Shown here one piece after another: positions 36,438 to 47,275 of a stretch of 64,000 nucleotides of DNA. The first letter of the stretch is position 1, and each line of letters starts with the position of its first letter. The position numbers and the translations under genes are program-made. The notes beneath the pieces were generated by a model, which saw only the letters and a program-made list of their open reading frames with translations, was not told where the DNA came from and ran no database searches. Location: positions 4,139,087 through 4,203,086 of the forward strand of contig JALPQD010000089.1 in NCBI GenBank assembly GCA_023101885.1. The letters run 5' to 3'. The stretch comes from Typhlomys cinereus (lineage: Eukaryota; Chordata; Mammalia; Rodentia; Platacanthomyidae).

Positions 36438-36678
36438 GTGTCTGTTGTGTTCCTCTTCAAAGAGATTGATTCGATTATTCCTCCTGGATTTCCTCTTTCA
36501 TAGTATTGAACATGGTAATGATCATATTTTGAAAGTCGTTATCCTGGGTCAGGCTTTCTTGGCCATTTTCCGTGGGTTTGTTCTGGTTGGAGTCTAACAT
36601 TATGGGATTAATTCCTTCAGTGGGAGATTTGTTTACTTGAGTGTTGCTTCTCATGGATTTGCACTTTGACTTTGGCAT
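35858..36678 (-). pseudogene. ORF1: LINE-1 ORF1, N-terminal, coiled-coil and RNA-binding part (copy B)
   Basis: The start codon at 36678 opens a Lys/Ser/Asn-rich N-terminus (MPKSKCKSM...). That frame stops near 36475 and the protein continues in another frame from about 36470, so there is a frameshift. Residues encoded at 36437-36150 form a heptad-rich coiled coil (KTELKDKLSSTQNSTENLI, then AENRISDLEDKV), which trimerises ORF1p. An RRM-like domain follows with an RIHGIP motif and an FREKKQ-like REKKQVTFKG stretch. ORF1p coats LINE-1 RNA. The copy C insertion interrupts the frame at 35858; the remainder is at 34130-34345. Confidence 0.85.
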
Positions 36679-36689
36679 TGTCGTTTTAA

Positions 36690-37075
36690 CTCTTAAGATC
36701 TTCTTTCAATTTCTGTGCATTTTTCACTAAACTGAATTATTTGGCCTGGGGTTTTGGGGGTGGGCGGAGACGGAGATTACCTAGGTTGAGGTGAGTCCAG
36801 GCTGGACCCCGTGCGTCCCTGGTGGCAGAGTGGAGGAAGGGAGGATGGGGTGTCGGCGAGGCACTATTTAACCTGGGGGACCTGGGGGCAGGGCCAGACG
36901 CAGAGGGGGTTTCTTCCTCCTCCCAGGCCCTGCGCAGCGGCTCCGCCTAGATGGCGGGAGGAGTTGGGTCCCTTGGGCGGCCTGGGGTTCTGGGGGTGGG
37001 CGGGGAGGGAGCTTACCTAGATCATGGTGATGCCCGGCTGGACCGCGGGTGCCCGGGCGGTGGAGTGGGGGAAGG
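36690..37075 (-). promoter_or_regulatory. LINE-1 5' UTR with tandem CpG-rich monomers
   Basis: Two tandem units share a CCTGGGG...GGGGGTGGGCGG start on the plus strand, at 36745 and 36981 (period 236 bp). The second is cut at 37075, where the element's 5' end falls. Alignable landmarks in both are TTACCTAG, CCNGGCTGGACC and a GAGTGG...GAAGG block. The region is far richer in G+C and CpG than anything else in the window. In mouse LINE-1, such monomers act as the internal promoter. The role here is by analogy. Confidence 0.8.
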
Positions 37076-37091
37076 AGCTTTGGCTTCTTTT

Positions 37092-38553
37092 GACCTCTTC
37101 ATTTACAACATTTCTACATGAAATGTCATTTTTTTCCTTTTTTTAACTAAGCCTATCTTTTACATAAATAAGGAAGGTACAAAAGAGCCCTGGGAATACT
37201 GGGATAAGTGATACTGTCCAAAGAAAGGATGTCCATACCTTACTGGTCAAATCATATAAGCTACATGTAAGAGTACTCATTATAACTTTAATTAGAGAAA
37301 GTAGAGAACACTTATGAGATCATAGATTCCACAGTGCTGACTGATGTGGGGTCCAGAATCTATAGAAGAGATGAATACTCTGGGTGCCTCTGGCATAAGG
37401 TGTGACGGGAAGAAAATAATGGACATCATTCCTGTCACTCTTGGTTGACATAAATAAGAGGCCAACTGGGAGTTAAAATACAGGCTATTTGAAGACCCTT
37501 TTACAATACACGAGGTTCAATTAATTTAAGGGACAATGAGTAGGACCCAAGAATATGTGCATTTAACAAGCAAGCTATGTGAAGCAGGAGGCATTCAGAC
37601 AAATTCTGACAGTTATTTTCTTAATTCATTAATCTCCTTTCCATAATTTACAATCACCTGAGTTTCTCAGTCAATCCATGTTACCAATTCTGGACAATCA
37701 CAATAAAATTGGCACAATGTTTCTCCTTGCATTTGTAGCTGTTGTGATGAACATGGCATATAACATGTCTTGTCAACTAAGAGGTGAGAATGAAATCAAT
37801 TTATGAGATCTTTGAAGTTCAAAGTGCCAAATGGTTGTTCGATGCTTCACAGAGTAAGAAACTAGATAAAGTCTCTCTCTCTCTCTCTGTCTCTCTCGAT
37901 ATGATAGATGATGATTTTGAGGAGCTCACTAGTGCTATTATGAGTGTAGTTATTCTGTATCTGGTAAGAAAATTCAGAAAAAGTAGAAAAGGTACTTATT
38001 GCTTGGAAATGAAACATTCATCCTCATATTTGGATACTGATTTGTAAAAAAATTGTGTGGGTTTCATTTGGAGAATGGTAAGTAACACTATCTTTTGGCT
38101 ACATGTACTAAATCTCTTGAGAAAGTGACCTTCCTACTATTTGTTCCTTATAATGCAATGGCTAGTCTTTATTTCTCAACATTCTAGTAAAAAACAGATA
38201 GGGATCTGAGAGAATGGATGGTGCAACATTATGAAGATAATGTTGGATGATAAACATCACACAGAAACTAAGCTTATGTAAAATTAGCATGCTTAAAGAA
38301 AAGCAGACTCAATAATGATTCATAACATGCAATGGATGCTTTGTTAAACCATATAAACATATGTTTATGTACTGGAAGCTAGTTAATATAAACAGGGCTG
38401 CTGCATGATCTTGAAATAGTTACATGCTTCATTGAGCATAAGCTTACAAAAACGAAAAAAAAGTGTAAAAACATCTTTGTACACGTCTTGACTTTAGTAA
38501 TTTAGTACTGACAACTTCTTAAATTCTCCTTTTCCACATACCTATTAAGTAAT
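37092..38553. other. Unique sequence
   Basis: A short (TC)n lies at 37876-37898. Short open frames there have no recognisable homology. Confidence 0.45.
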
Positions 38554-38621
38554 TTATTATTTTTTACTCTGTTAGGTAAACTTAGTTCAGAGATTATTTC
38601 TATTTGACCTGGAAGAATTCA
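38554..38621 (+). repeat. Direct-repeat unit DR2a (68 bp)
   Basis: It matches 39229-39296 at 65 of 68 positions and is not part of a repeat family I recognise. Confidence 0.9.
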
Positions 38622-38874
38622 TAACTTCCTTTTCCTAGAGAATCCAATCTCACCGTTTTGAAATGGGTTACTTATTTTTCTGCTTCTCCTTTAAGATAAT
38701 CTCTCTAGAGCAAATAGATCTTTATCTCAGAACACAGAGTACTTTAGACAGTTTCCGGGATACTTCTTAATCAAGTGTTGATAAATAATTGAGTGAATTA
38801 ATGAGTTAGTTTGTCCCACATTCAAGTGTTATGGTTATGTAGATTTAATCACATAATAAATATGAAAGCATTCA

Positions 38875-39330
38875 GGGATTGGGCAGATGGCTCAGTTAGT
38901 AAGAACACTTGCTACACAAACATAAGTGCCCTGCGTTGAAGTTGCCCAGAACCCATATCAAAAATTAGCACATGACTGGACACAGATACTTGTGACTGTC
39001 ACTGAAATGCTGTGAATTGTACAGGCAAGGGGATTCCTGAGACTTGTTACTCAAAAGCCTCAGTGCAGATTCCAGGAGACAACCTGTCTCAAGGGAATAA
39101 AGCAGCGAGCAATAGTGGCGGGCACTCAGCATCTTATTCTGGATTCAACATGTGCAGACGCATGCGCCTTCACTCACATGGGCATGGGACTCATACATAC
39201 ACACATGCATCCATGCATGTGTATAGACTTATTACTTTTTACTCTGTTAGGTAAATTTAGTTCAGAGATTATTTCTATTTGCCCTGGAAGAATTCACTTC
39301 TATGCACACATACATATCCCAATGCATCAA
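38875..39330 (+). mobile_element. B4-type SINE with inserted duplicate in its tail
   Basis: The head is GGGCAGATGGCTCAGTTAGT, with a CACTTGCTACACAAACATAA block. The B1-like middle follows, then the diagnostic B4 segment CCTGTCTCAAGGGAATAAAG with CAGCGAGCAATAGTGGCGGG, and a CA/CATG tail. DR2b (39229-39296) interrupts the tail, which resumes as TATGCACACATACATATCCC. Confidence 0.85.
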
Positions 39331-39867
39331 TGAATTTTGCCAAGAAACAAGCACTGACTGGTATTGATGTACCTTGGAAAATTTTTTAAAGATTTAATGG
39401 TTTTGAACCCATGTAAGAAGACTGTCCAAAAAAGCTGAAACACGTGCCAATTTGTGACAGCAAAGTCTGTTGAGGGAACTCTGTTTTACTGGAGAGAGAT
39501 GATTCACAATGTATGATCCTTTGTATGCTCTTTCTGTGATTTCACTACTCTTCTGAGGCGCTTACAAACATGTTAGTCAGAAACAAGTATTTCCCAGACT
39601 GTCTGGAGACATGTAAAATCTGTAGTTTTTTTCTTTAAAGGAGTGAAGTTACAAAAATCTCTCCAAAAGGATTCAAAGCTTTTCTTCCTTATATTATCTT
39701 ATGAACTGTTTCGTGAAAAGGACACGACATTGCCTCAGATTATTCAAATTATGGAGAGGGTGGCCTCCTCCTATTAATGCCAGTGACTTGTTTATGATCA
39801 TCAGTCAATAACTGACCTGCGTGCTCTTGTGAAGTGCAGCTGTATACATCATGAATGTTCTTTCTGT
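39331..39867. other. Unique sequence
   Basis: Nothing recognised. Confidence 0.45.
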
Positions 39868-40024
39868 GTTTCCCCTGTTCTTCCCTCTCTCCTCTCTTCC
39901 TCTGTCTTTCCCTATCTCTGTCTTCTCTCTGTCTGTCTGTTTTCCTCTCTCTTTCCCCTGTCTTTCTCCCTCCCCCCTCTGTTTACCTTCTTTCTCTTCT
40001 TCCTTCTCTCTTTCCCCTTTAATT
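39868..40024 (+). repeat. Polypyrimidine (T/C) tract
   Basis: About 155 bp almost free of purines except scattered G and A (CTGTCTGTCTGT, CCCTCTCTCC). The open frames over it on both strands are composition artefacts. Confidence 0.9.
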
Positions 40025-41984
40025 CTGGGAGGCAACTTGAGAATGAAGTAGGAGACGAGTGAGTATCATTCTATTGAATAGACTTCTTTTCTATAATGAG
40101 AATACATTCCAGTTGAGGCAAGTTTTACCACTTCTAGAAAAGTTGAAGAATTATTTATTTTGATGATAAATTCAATGATAAACTGAATAATAGAATAAAA
40201 ATTAGGCCATGTTTTAAGTAATTTCATGGTACCCTCTCAGCACCATTTATGGCATGCTGCCCAAGAAGAGTAATGCCACATCAGAATTACTGAATTCAAA
40301 GGAATTGAATTGCTCTGAATTCTTTGCATTGGCAGAGTGTTATTGATCTCTTATTCTGTCCCACTGAATACAAGACAGTACAATGTGTAAAAAAATATGA
40401 AGTCACTGGGCAGAGAGAGATTAGGGCCTGAGAGAATATCAAACATATTAAAAGCCATATTGAATGTTGGGGCCAGAAATTTTTAAATGTGATGAAAGAA
40501 TTCTATGCCATGTGTGCTCGTCTGCCAGAACCTGAGGCTTTAGAACCAAATCAAAGAGCAGCCACAGACTCTCAGTCTGCACACATTTCATAACAACTGT
40601 TCCCTCCAAGCCCAAATCCTAAAAGTCACTATCTTGATTCTTAACTCCACTGTTGTCTGGAAGAGAAAAAAAAAGGGAAACAATGTTTTCTCCCTGTAAG
40701 TTTTTCAGACATTTTCCTTCCTATTGATTTATGATTGCAGTCCTGAACTCTCAACATTTGAAAGCATGGTTGAAGTAGTCAGTAGCTTCATGTGTAGCTG
40801 AAGATCTTTCAATGCCACAGCCACATCTGAGCATGAGAGTCATTGAGAACTCTGATGGGCATCCCTCAGGATGGGTAGAGTATTCAAAGTATCAGTTTCA
40901 AAATTCATCTTGTGTCATTTTCTTTCCTCCTCTCTAAAATCAAAAAAATATGAAGAGAGCTAAAATTTCATTAGCATCTTTCCTATCTACCTGGCAGATA
41001 TGAATAGAAAAGCAGAGCTGAATTTGATAAAGTTCTTTGAACAGTTCTAGTGTCATGTCCACCAGAAAAAGAAATAGCTGGAATGTGCCACAGGACCCTG
41101 ACCTCTGTCAAAGAAATTCAGCAGGAATCTTGCAGAAAGAAAATCCTACTTATTTCCTGGAGACAAACAAAGCAGAAAGAAAGTCTGCAAGGAAAGAAAC
41201 CTAGTGAACTCTGTAAATGCCTGGTGCAGCAAATCACAACAGATATTTTCAGTGATAAAAAGAAATAGCTTTAAATCATGGAGCAACATGGATGAACATC
41301 AAAGATATTGCGACAGGCCAAAAAATGTCCATTAGACCTTCCATTTATTCCCCATGGGGTACATCAAGATTCACTGACTCTCAGTTTTTCAAATTTAGAA
41401 GATATCTGTAGTTGGAGAACTTTATTTTGCCTGCTTTTTTTCTTTTCTCATCTTGATTTTCACTTACCTAGAAAATGCGCCGTATTCAGGAACGACTATT
41501 TTCTGCAAGCATCTCTGAGATCCAACCTTTGATGCTTTCTGCATGCACAGTACCTTATACTTAGGTGCAACTTGGAACGAGTGGCATATTAACTGACAAC
41601 TGGCAAGAGGTTTCTGAGTAGGATTTTTATACCAAGAATGTTAAAGCTTTTAAACACATTTCAGACAAATAAAATAAAGCTAAGATAATTAGTTGTCCCT
41701 GACTTTGTGTTATGTGAATCTCGTGAATTGTGTGGCATAAAATAGGAACCAAGAAGAAAATTCAAGTTCTCTCCTAGCTTCCTAGAGCTGGAAAGAATTG
41801 TGGGTCACTGAAGATTATTTCCGTGGCTACATGTAGCATGTTGTTTGTTTCTACTATCATGGATTTGCAAGTGCTACCTCTTTTACTTGATGAATAACCA
41901 ATTTGCAGCTGAATAAGCCTAACCTTCCTCTACAGTCAAAAATGTTTTCAGATACATTCCCATAATAATAAAAATCTTATTTAA
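40025..41984. other. Unique sequence
   Basis: 2 kb without a recognisable repeat. Two short open frames (41050-41268 and 41308-41532, +) have no familiar motif. Confidence 0.45.
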
Positions 41985-42667
41985 CAACTTACTGAAGAAC
42001 AGTGCTGGCCTTAAAGCAAGCATCATTCTAAATAGGAAAAAAAACTAAAGCACTCCAACTTAGATCAGGAATGAGACAAAGATGTCCACTGTCACCATTC
42101 CTGTTCAATAAGGAAGCCCTAGCTAGAGCAATAAGGCAAGAAAAGGAAATAAAAGGGATATAGATAGATAAGGAAGAAGTCAAAGTATCCCTCTTTGCAG
42201 ATGATATGATTTTATACTTGAGAAATCCACATGAATCCATCAAGAAACTACTCGAATCAATAAAGAATTTCACTAAAAGTGTCAGGCTACAAAATCAACA
42301 TATAAAAATAAGTAGCCTTCCTATATACCAGAGACAAACAAGAAATGAAAGAATCAATCCAATTCACCAGAGCTACCAAAAAAAAAATACCTTGGAATAA
42401 ATTTAACAAAGGAAGTAAAAGACCTGTATAATGGAAACTGCAAAAGAACTGCAGAAGAAATTAAAGAGGATACTAGAAAATAGAAAGACTCATGGATCTG
42501 TAGGGTCACTATTGTGAAAATGGCTATTTTACCCAAGGCAATATACAGATTCAATGCGATTCCAGTCAAAATCCCAATGCAATTCTTCACAGAACTGGCA
42601 AACAGAATCTCAAAATTCATATGGAAGAACAAAAAAACCATGATTAGCCAAAACAATTTTGGGCAAT

Positions 42668-42891
42668 AAGAAGACAGTTGGAGGGGCTGAAGAGGTGACT
42701 TGGGTTAAGTCTCTGTCTTGCAGACGGAAGGTCCTAAGTTCGGATCCTAGACCCCATGTATAGACGCAGGCCAGAAGCTGGGGGCGGCCTGCATTTCTGG
42801 TCCTGGTAGGGAGGAGCCTGTGAATCCCTGGGCAGAGTAAACAAGGAGGAGGTGGAGGCGGTTCGTGGTGGTTCCCGAATTTGCCCTTGGT

Positions 42892-42936
<45 letters not shown>

Positions 42937-43005
42937 GCACACATGCTCAATTGAATAAATATTAATAATAATAAAGAGAAAATTAAAAAAGAAGACAGTT
43001 GGAGG
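42668..43005 (+). mobile_element. Young tRNA-headed SINE, copy S5, nested in older LINE-1
   Basis: The element (42685-42988) is flanked by a perfect 17-bp duplication AAGAAGACAGTTGGAGG (42668-42684 and 42989-43005). It has a full head and body, (CA)n at about 42893-42930, and a CAATTGAATAAATATT terminus followed by an extended A-rich tail. Confidence 0.95.
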
Positions 43006-43586
43006 CATCATCATACCAGATTTCAAACTATACTACAGAGCCTATAGTAATAAAAACAGCTTGGTACTGGCATAAAAACAAATGTATTGACCAATGTATC
43101 AGAATAGAGAACCCAGATATAAACCCCCACACATATAGCCACTTGATTTTTGACAAAGGTGCCAAACATGCACGCTGGGGAAAAGACAGCATCTTAAACA
43201 AGTGGTGTTGGGAAAATTGGACATCTAAATGTAGAAGAATAAAAGTTGACTGTTGCTTCTCTCCTTACACAAAAGTCAACTCCAAATGGATCAATATCAA
43301 ACTTGAACCTTGAAAAGAAGGAGGTACACTTGAATTGATAGGCCTAATTAAAGATTTTCTAAACAGAACATCAAATGCTCAGGAACTAAGACCGATAATC
43401 AACAAATGGGATTTTGTGAAATTAAAGAGCTTCTGTTCTGCAAAAGAAACTGTTAATTGTGCAAAAATCAAAAACTTAGAATGGGAGAAAATTTTTGCTA
43501 GCTATGAATTTTACAAAAAATTAATCTCCAGAGTATACAAAGAACTCAAAAGAACCCTGAATACCAAGACGGCAAACATTTCAATT

Positions 43587-45019
43587 AAAAAATTGGCCCT
43601 GGCTCATACAGCCACTCTGGCGAGCCGTCTGGAGATTCTTAAAGAAATTAAAGTTTGAAATGCCATATGACCCTGCAATTACACTTTTGGGAATAACCCC
43701 CCATACAGCAGAGGTTCACCTCGATAGCACAAGCACGACCATGTTCATAGCAGCACTGTTTACAATAGCAAAGTCATGGAATCAACCCAAATGTCCAACA
43801 GTTGATGAGTGGATAAAGAAAAGTGGTACATCTATACAATGGAGTACTACTCAGCCATCCAAAATGATGAATTACTGGAATTTGCCGGGAAATGGATGTC
43901 ATTAGAAACAATTATATTAAGTGAAGTATCCCAGACCCAGAAAATTAAGCGCAGTATGTACTCCCTAATAGGTGGCTCCTAGTACCAAACCCACCAAGCC
44001 CATCTTGAGACACTCAAAGATAAATTTATGTAATACCTACAGTAATTGCAAGGATTATGAACAGGAGGGATGGGGTTGGAGGGCCACACCAGAAACAAGG
44101 AGAGAGGGGACCATGTTACAGCAGAGAAAATAGGGTTCCATCAAGGACTGCAAGTAAGTTATGAGACACCTGGTTAAGTTCACAGACTTTCGTTCGTGAT
44201 CATTTACAACTGAGGGGGTATGATCTCACCAGAAGGGGAGGGCATATAGTATGGCAGAAAAATGGACGATTGACCCCTCCCTCACTGAGGTTTCCTACTT
44301 TTATTACATCTACCCTTGAATGTGCTCTTATAACAAGACTCCAGTTTAACAGCTTTTTGTCTTTGGCCAGGGGATGACATACAATGCCCATCAGGATGGA
44401 GTGAAGGGCATTGCAGGAGCAGCAAAACTGCTAAAGAAAATCAATAAACCACAATCCAGAACTTCAGTGACTCTATATCAACCACCTAGAACTAGGCCAG
44501 ACTAATTTCTCCCCATCCTGAAGCTCAGGGAAATTTGCGGAAGAGTGGGTGGTGAGATTGTAAGAGCAAAAGGATAGGAGGAGCAATGATTTGCAAGATA
44601 CTCCACACAAGTTAGGGCCGAAGCAATCATAATTGGACTTTGCATGCCCTGAGCAATGTCCAACACACTATTGACCTCACAAAGTCTAGCACCTGCTAAA
44701 GGCACGAAGATCCTTGGAGGCAAGGGATTGGCAGCCACAGTAGTGTTCCTATGCTTAATGAACACAGGAAAGGGTTCAGGGAAATGCCACTGAGTCCTTG
44801 TACGTCATCGGAGAGGAGGGCCCAGAGGAGAGTCAGGCATGTACAATAAAGGATTCTCCGGGGATTGGGGGGGAGGCACTGAGGGATGGGGAGGGAGAGG
44901 TGAGGGGAGGGGGAGCAGGAGGTTTGGGGGGGGAGGGAGGGAACTGGTGTACCTGTTAAGTTTGTATGAGTGGAAATAATAATAAAAATGTTAAAAAAAT
45001 GAAAAAAAATTGGCCCTGG
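43587..45019 (+). mobile_element. Young LINE-1 copy D, 5'-truncated, nested in older LINE-1
   Basis: The insertion (43603-45001) begins in the ORF2 C-terminus and ends in an A-rich tail. Its target duplication is AATTGGCCCTGG, up to 16 bp with the adjoining A run (43587-43602 and ~45004-45019). It carries the ORF2 end (stop at 43980-43982), the long 3' UTR and the G-rich tract (44860-44945). The ORF2 end is broken by a one-base loss near 43816. Confidence 0.95.
43660..43982 (+). pseudogene. ORF2: ORF2 C-terminal fragment (copy D)
   Basis: It encodes the YDPAI, LLGITP, FIAALFTIAK and KCPTVDEWI motifs of the family, then a single-base loss in the AAGAAAAGTGG run shifts the frame. The expected SLIGG-type ending reappears in another frame just before the stop at 43980-43982. 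Confidence 0.88.
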
Positions 45020-46945
45020 AATAAGCAGGGACTTCACTCAAAAAGAAATTGAAATGTCAAATAAATATCTTAAAAGATGCTCAACTTCCTTGATTATCAG
45101 AGAAATGCAAATCAAAACTACCCTCTGATTCTATCTTATCCCAGTCAGAATGGCTAAGATCAAGCTCAGAAATAACAGAGAATGCTGGTGACATTGTGGA
45201 GAGAAAGGGACGCTTCTTCACTGCTGGTGGGAGTGTAAACTGGTACAACCTCTTTAGGGATCAGTGTGGAGGTTCCTCAGAAAGTTAAAAACGAAACTGC
45301 CATGTGACCCAGCTATACCATTCCTAGAAATATTCCCAAAAGACTCTACATCTTATTACAAAGACAGTTTTTCATCTAGGTTCATTGCAGCTCTGTTCAC
45401 AATAGTGAAAACATGAAATCAGCCAACATACCCATCAACAGAGGAATGGATAATTAAAATGTGGTACATCTACACAATGGAATATTACTCAGCCATCAGA
45501 AGGATGGAAGATTATGGAATTTGCTGGTAAGTGGATGGAACTGGAACATTTATTATTGAGCAAGAAATCTCAGACACAGAAAGATAAGCACCTCGAGTTC
45601 TCGCTTTCATGTGGATGCTGGCACTGATATCCTTGTTAATTCATTTGGATTGGAATTATTGTAAGAGCCGAAGAATTCGAAAGAGGCCAATGAATGGGAA
45701 GGATGGAAGGAATGGTAATGGTGAAACCTTTTAAAGTGGAGATTTATGATAGCAGGACAAGGAGGGTGAGAAAGGGAGTAGTTGGGAAAAGTACATAGTG
45801 AGGAAAGAGGGAATGGGAGATAGGAGGGGACTTATAGGAAAATCCTAAGATTACAGGAAGAAACACAAAGGAACATCTTATGCTAATAATATGTCAAAAA
45901 TGTCTTTTAGCAAAAGGAACAAGAAGGGACAGTACCTATACAGAAGAGCATAGAGTGAGGAAAATGAGGGGAGAAAAACCTTGAGCTGATCCACTTAGAA
46001 CCCAGTGACAAAATTATACTGGAAGTAACAGAAAAGTGTTGGTCAGAGAGGTGTCAAAGGCCTCCAAACATTATAGCTTTTGTCACTGCTCTTGGTTTGC
46101 TCTCCAAAAACTGTCAGTAAGACCCTATTGGATCACAGAACATGGACAAAATTCATCAACTAGAATTCATCTGAGAATTTCCTACTTGATGGATAGCTTA
46201 CACAGTACCAAAGAATACTGTAGAAGCTACTGGGGGAGAGAAATAATCACAGGCCCCATAGATGCATTTGATTTTTAAGTTGCAATAAAAGTCGCCATGG
46301 CAACAGGTGACCACCAGTGTAATAATGGAATGAGTATCAAAGAGACAACAAATAGATTTCTGATTGAACTTAAGACCTGCTAGTCAGAATGTAGGAAGAC
46401 AGTACACCAAATTTCTCTGTAAATAGCTACTATTATACTCATAGATTTGAAGAGCACTTAGCACTCAGCCTAGATATCTTCTACAACAGAGGTAGAGGAT
46501 CTCAACTCCCTGACAATGCAATCTAGGGCAATAGAAGAGCAGTGAAGTGGACAGCAATGGCTGCCATAATTCAGAGTACCAGCCACTCAGCAAGGCTTAC
46601 CTCAAAGCAGACCAACCTAATCTCCCTGTCCTAAGGCTTTGGGAACCTCACAGAAGAGGGGATGGTAAGACTGTAGGAACCTAAAGATGGGAAGACAAGA
46701 CATCTCACTCAAGGGAGGACTGCTGCATCCAGGAACTCACTGGAGTGAAATTTGTCCTTACCAGGTCTGCAATATGACTGACATGCCAATATGTCCCCAC
46801 AGGCTACTTAGGAACTTAAGAAAGATAAGAACATACAGTGAAAACCTTGGGGAATAAAGCTAGATTAGTGATGGGAAATGCTCCTGTCAGTGGGGTGGCC
46901 TGAAGAGATGCAGCTTGGTATGACACAGAAGCATAACCCCCATAA

Positions 46946-47260
46946 GAACTGACAAGCCAGATGCAACCCTGGGATCCATAGAAGCAGGCAGGCAGAAGGG
47001 TGGGATTGATGAGGGATGGGAGGGAAAAAAGATGGACAGAAACAGACATAAGTACTCAATATGCTTGCAAAAGTAGAAAAAGTTTTTAAAAAGCTGACAA
47101 CCCAGAGTGAACCCTGGGGTCTACAGAAGTAGACAGGCAGAAAGGTGCGAGGGAGTGGGATGGATTGAGAAAGAGAAGGGAGGAAGGATGGGTAAAAGGG
47201 GGATGGAGGGAACAAGGATAAATAGTTAATAGGCTTGTATACTAGAAAAATAAAATAATT
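46946..47260 (+). repeat. Tandem duplication of the older LINE-1 3' terminus
   Basis: Unit 1 (46946-47090) and unit 2 (47091-47260) share CTGACAA.CCAGA, AACCCTGGG.TC, CAGGCAGAA.GGTG, purine-rich GGGA steps and an A-rich end in the same order. The 3' UTR end of this element is therefore present twice in tandem. Confidence 0.75.
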
Positions 47261-47275
47261 TAAATTAAGAAAAGA

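Larger units (their letters stand above)
29195..37091 (-). mobile_element. Near full-length young LINE-1 copy B (host of copy C)
   Basis: In minus-strand order it has 5' UTR monomers (37075-36690), ORF1 (36678-~34130, split by copy C), ORF2 (34043-30259), a ~1.05-kb 3' UTR and poly-A (29211-29220). The flanks are 16-bp near-matching duplications, AGCTGTGGCTACTTTT at 29195-29210 and AGCTTTGGCTTCTTTT at 37076-37091 (14/16). Without the nested copy it is about 6.35 kb, a normal full LINE-1 length. It carries several frameshifts, so it is not autonomous now. Confidence 0.95.
41985..45610 (+). pseudogene. ORF2: ORF2 fragment of the older LINE-1
   Basis: The RT core is present: CATCATTCTAAATAGG, a CAAAGATGTCCACTGTCACC block (residues Q-R-C-P-L-S-P), and FADDMILYL with the FADD at 42194-42205. 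The connection region lies at 42999-43313 ([25 protein letters not shown]) and 43335-43602 (KWDFVKLKSFCSAKET). After copy D it resumes at 45020 with the Cys-rich and terminal regions. There are stops and frameshifts throughout. Confidence 0.85.
41985..47275 (+). mobile_element. Older Lx-type LINE-1, 5'-truncated, with two nested insertions
   Basis: It starts within the ORF2 reverse transcriptase (about 41985) and runs to a long 3' UTR ending near 47275. A SINE (42685-42988) and LINE-1 copy D (43603-45001) interrupt it. It differs clearly from copies A-D: its C-terminus (45040-45610) and 3' UTR (45611-47275) are of the older Lx type, with the landmark TTTCTGATTGAACTTAAGAC at 46353 also found at 27976. 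The start is approximate, and I saw no target duplication. Confidence 0.82.
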
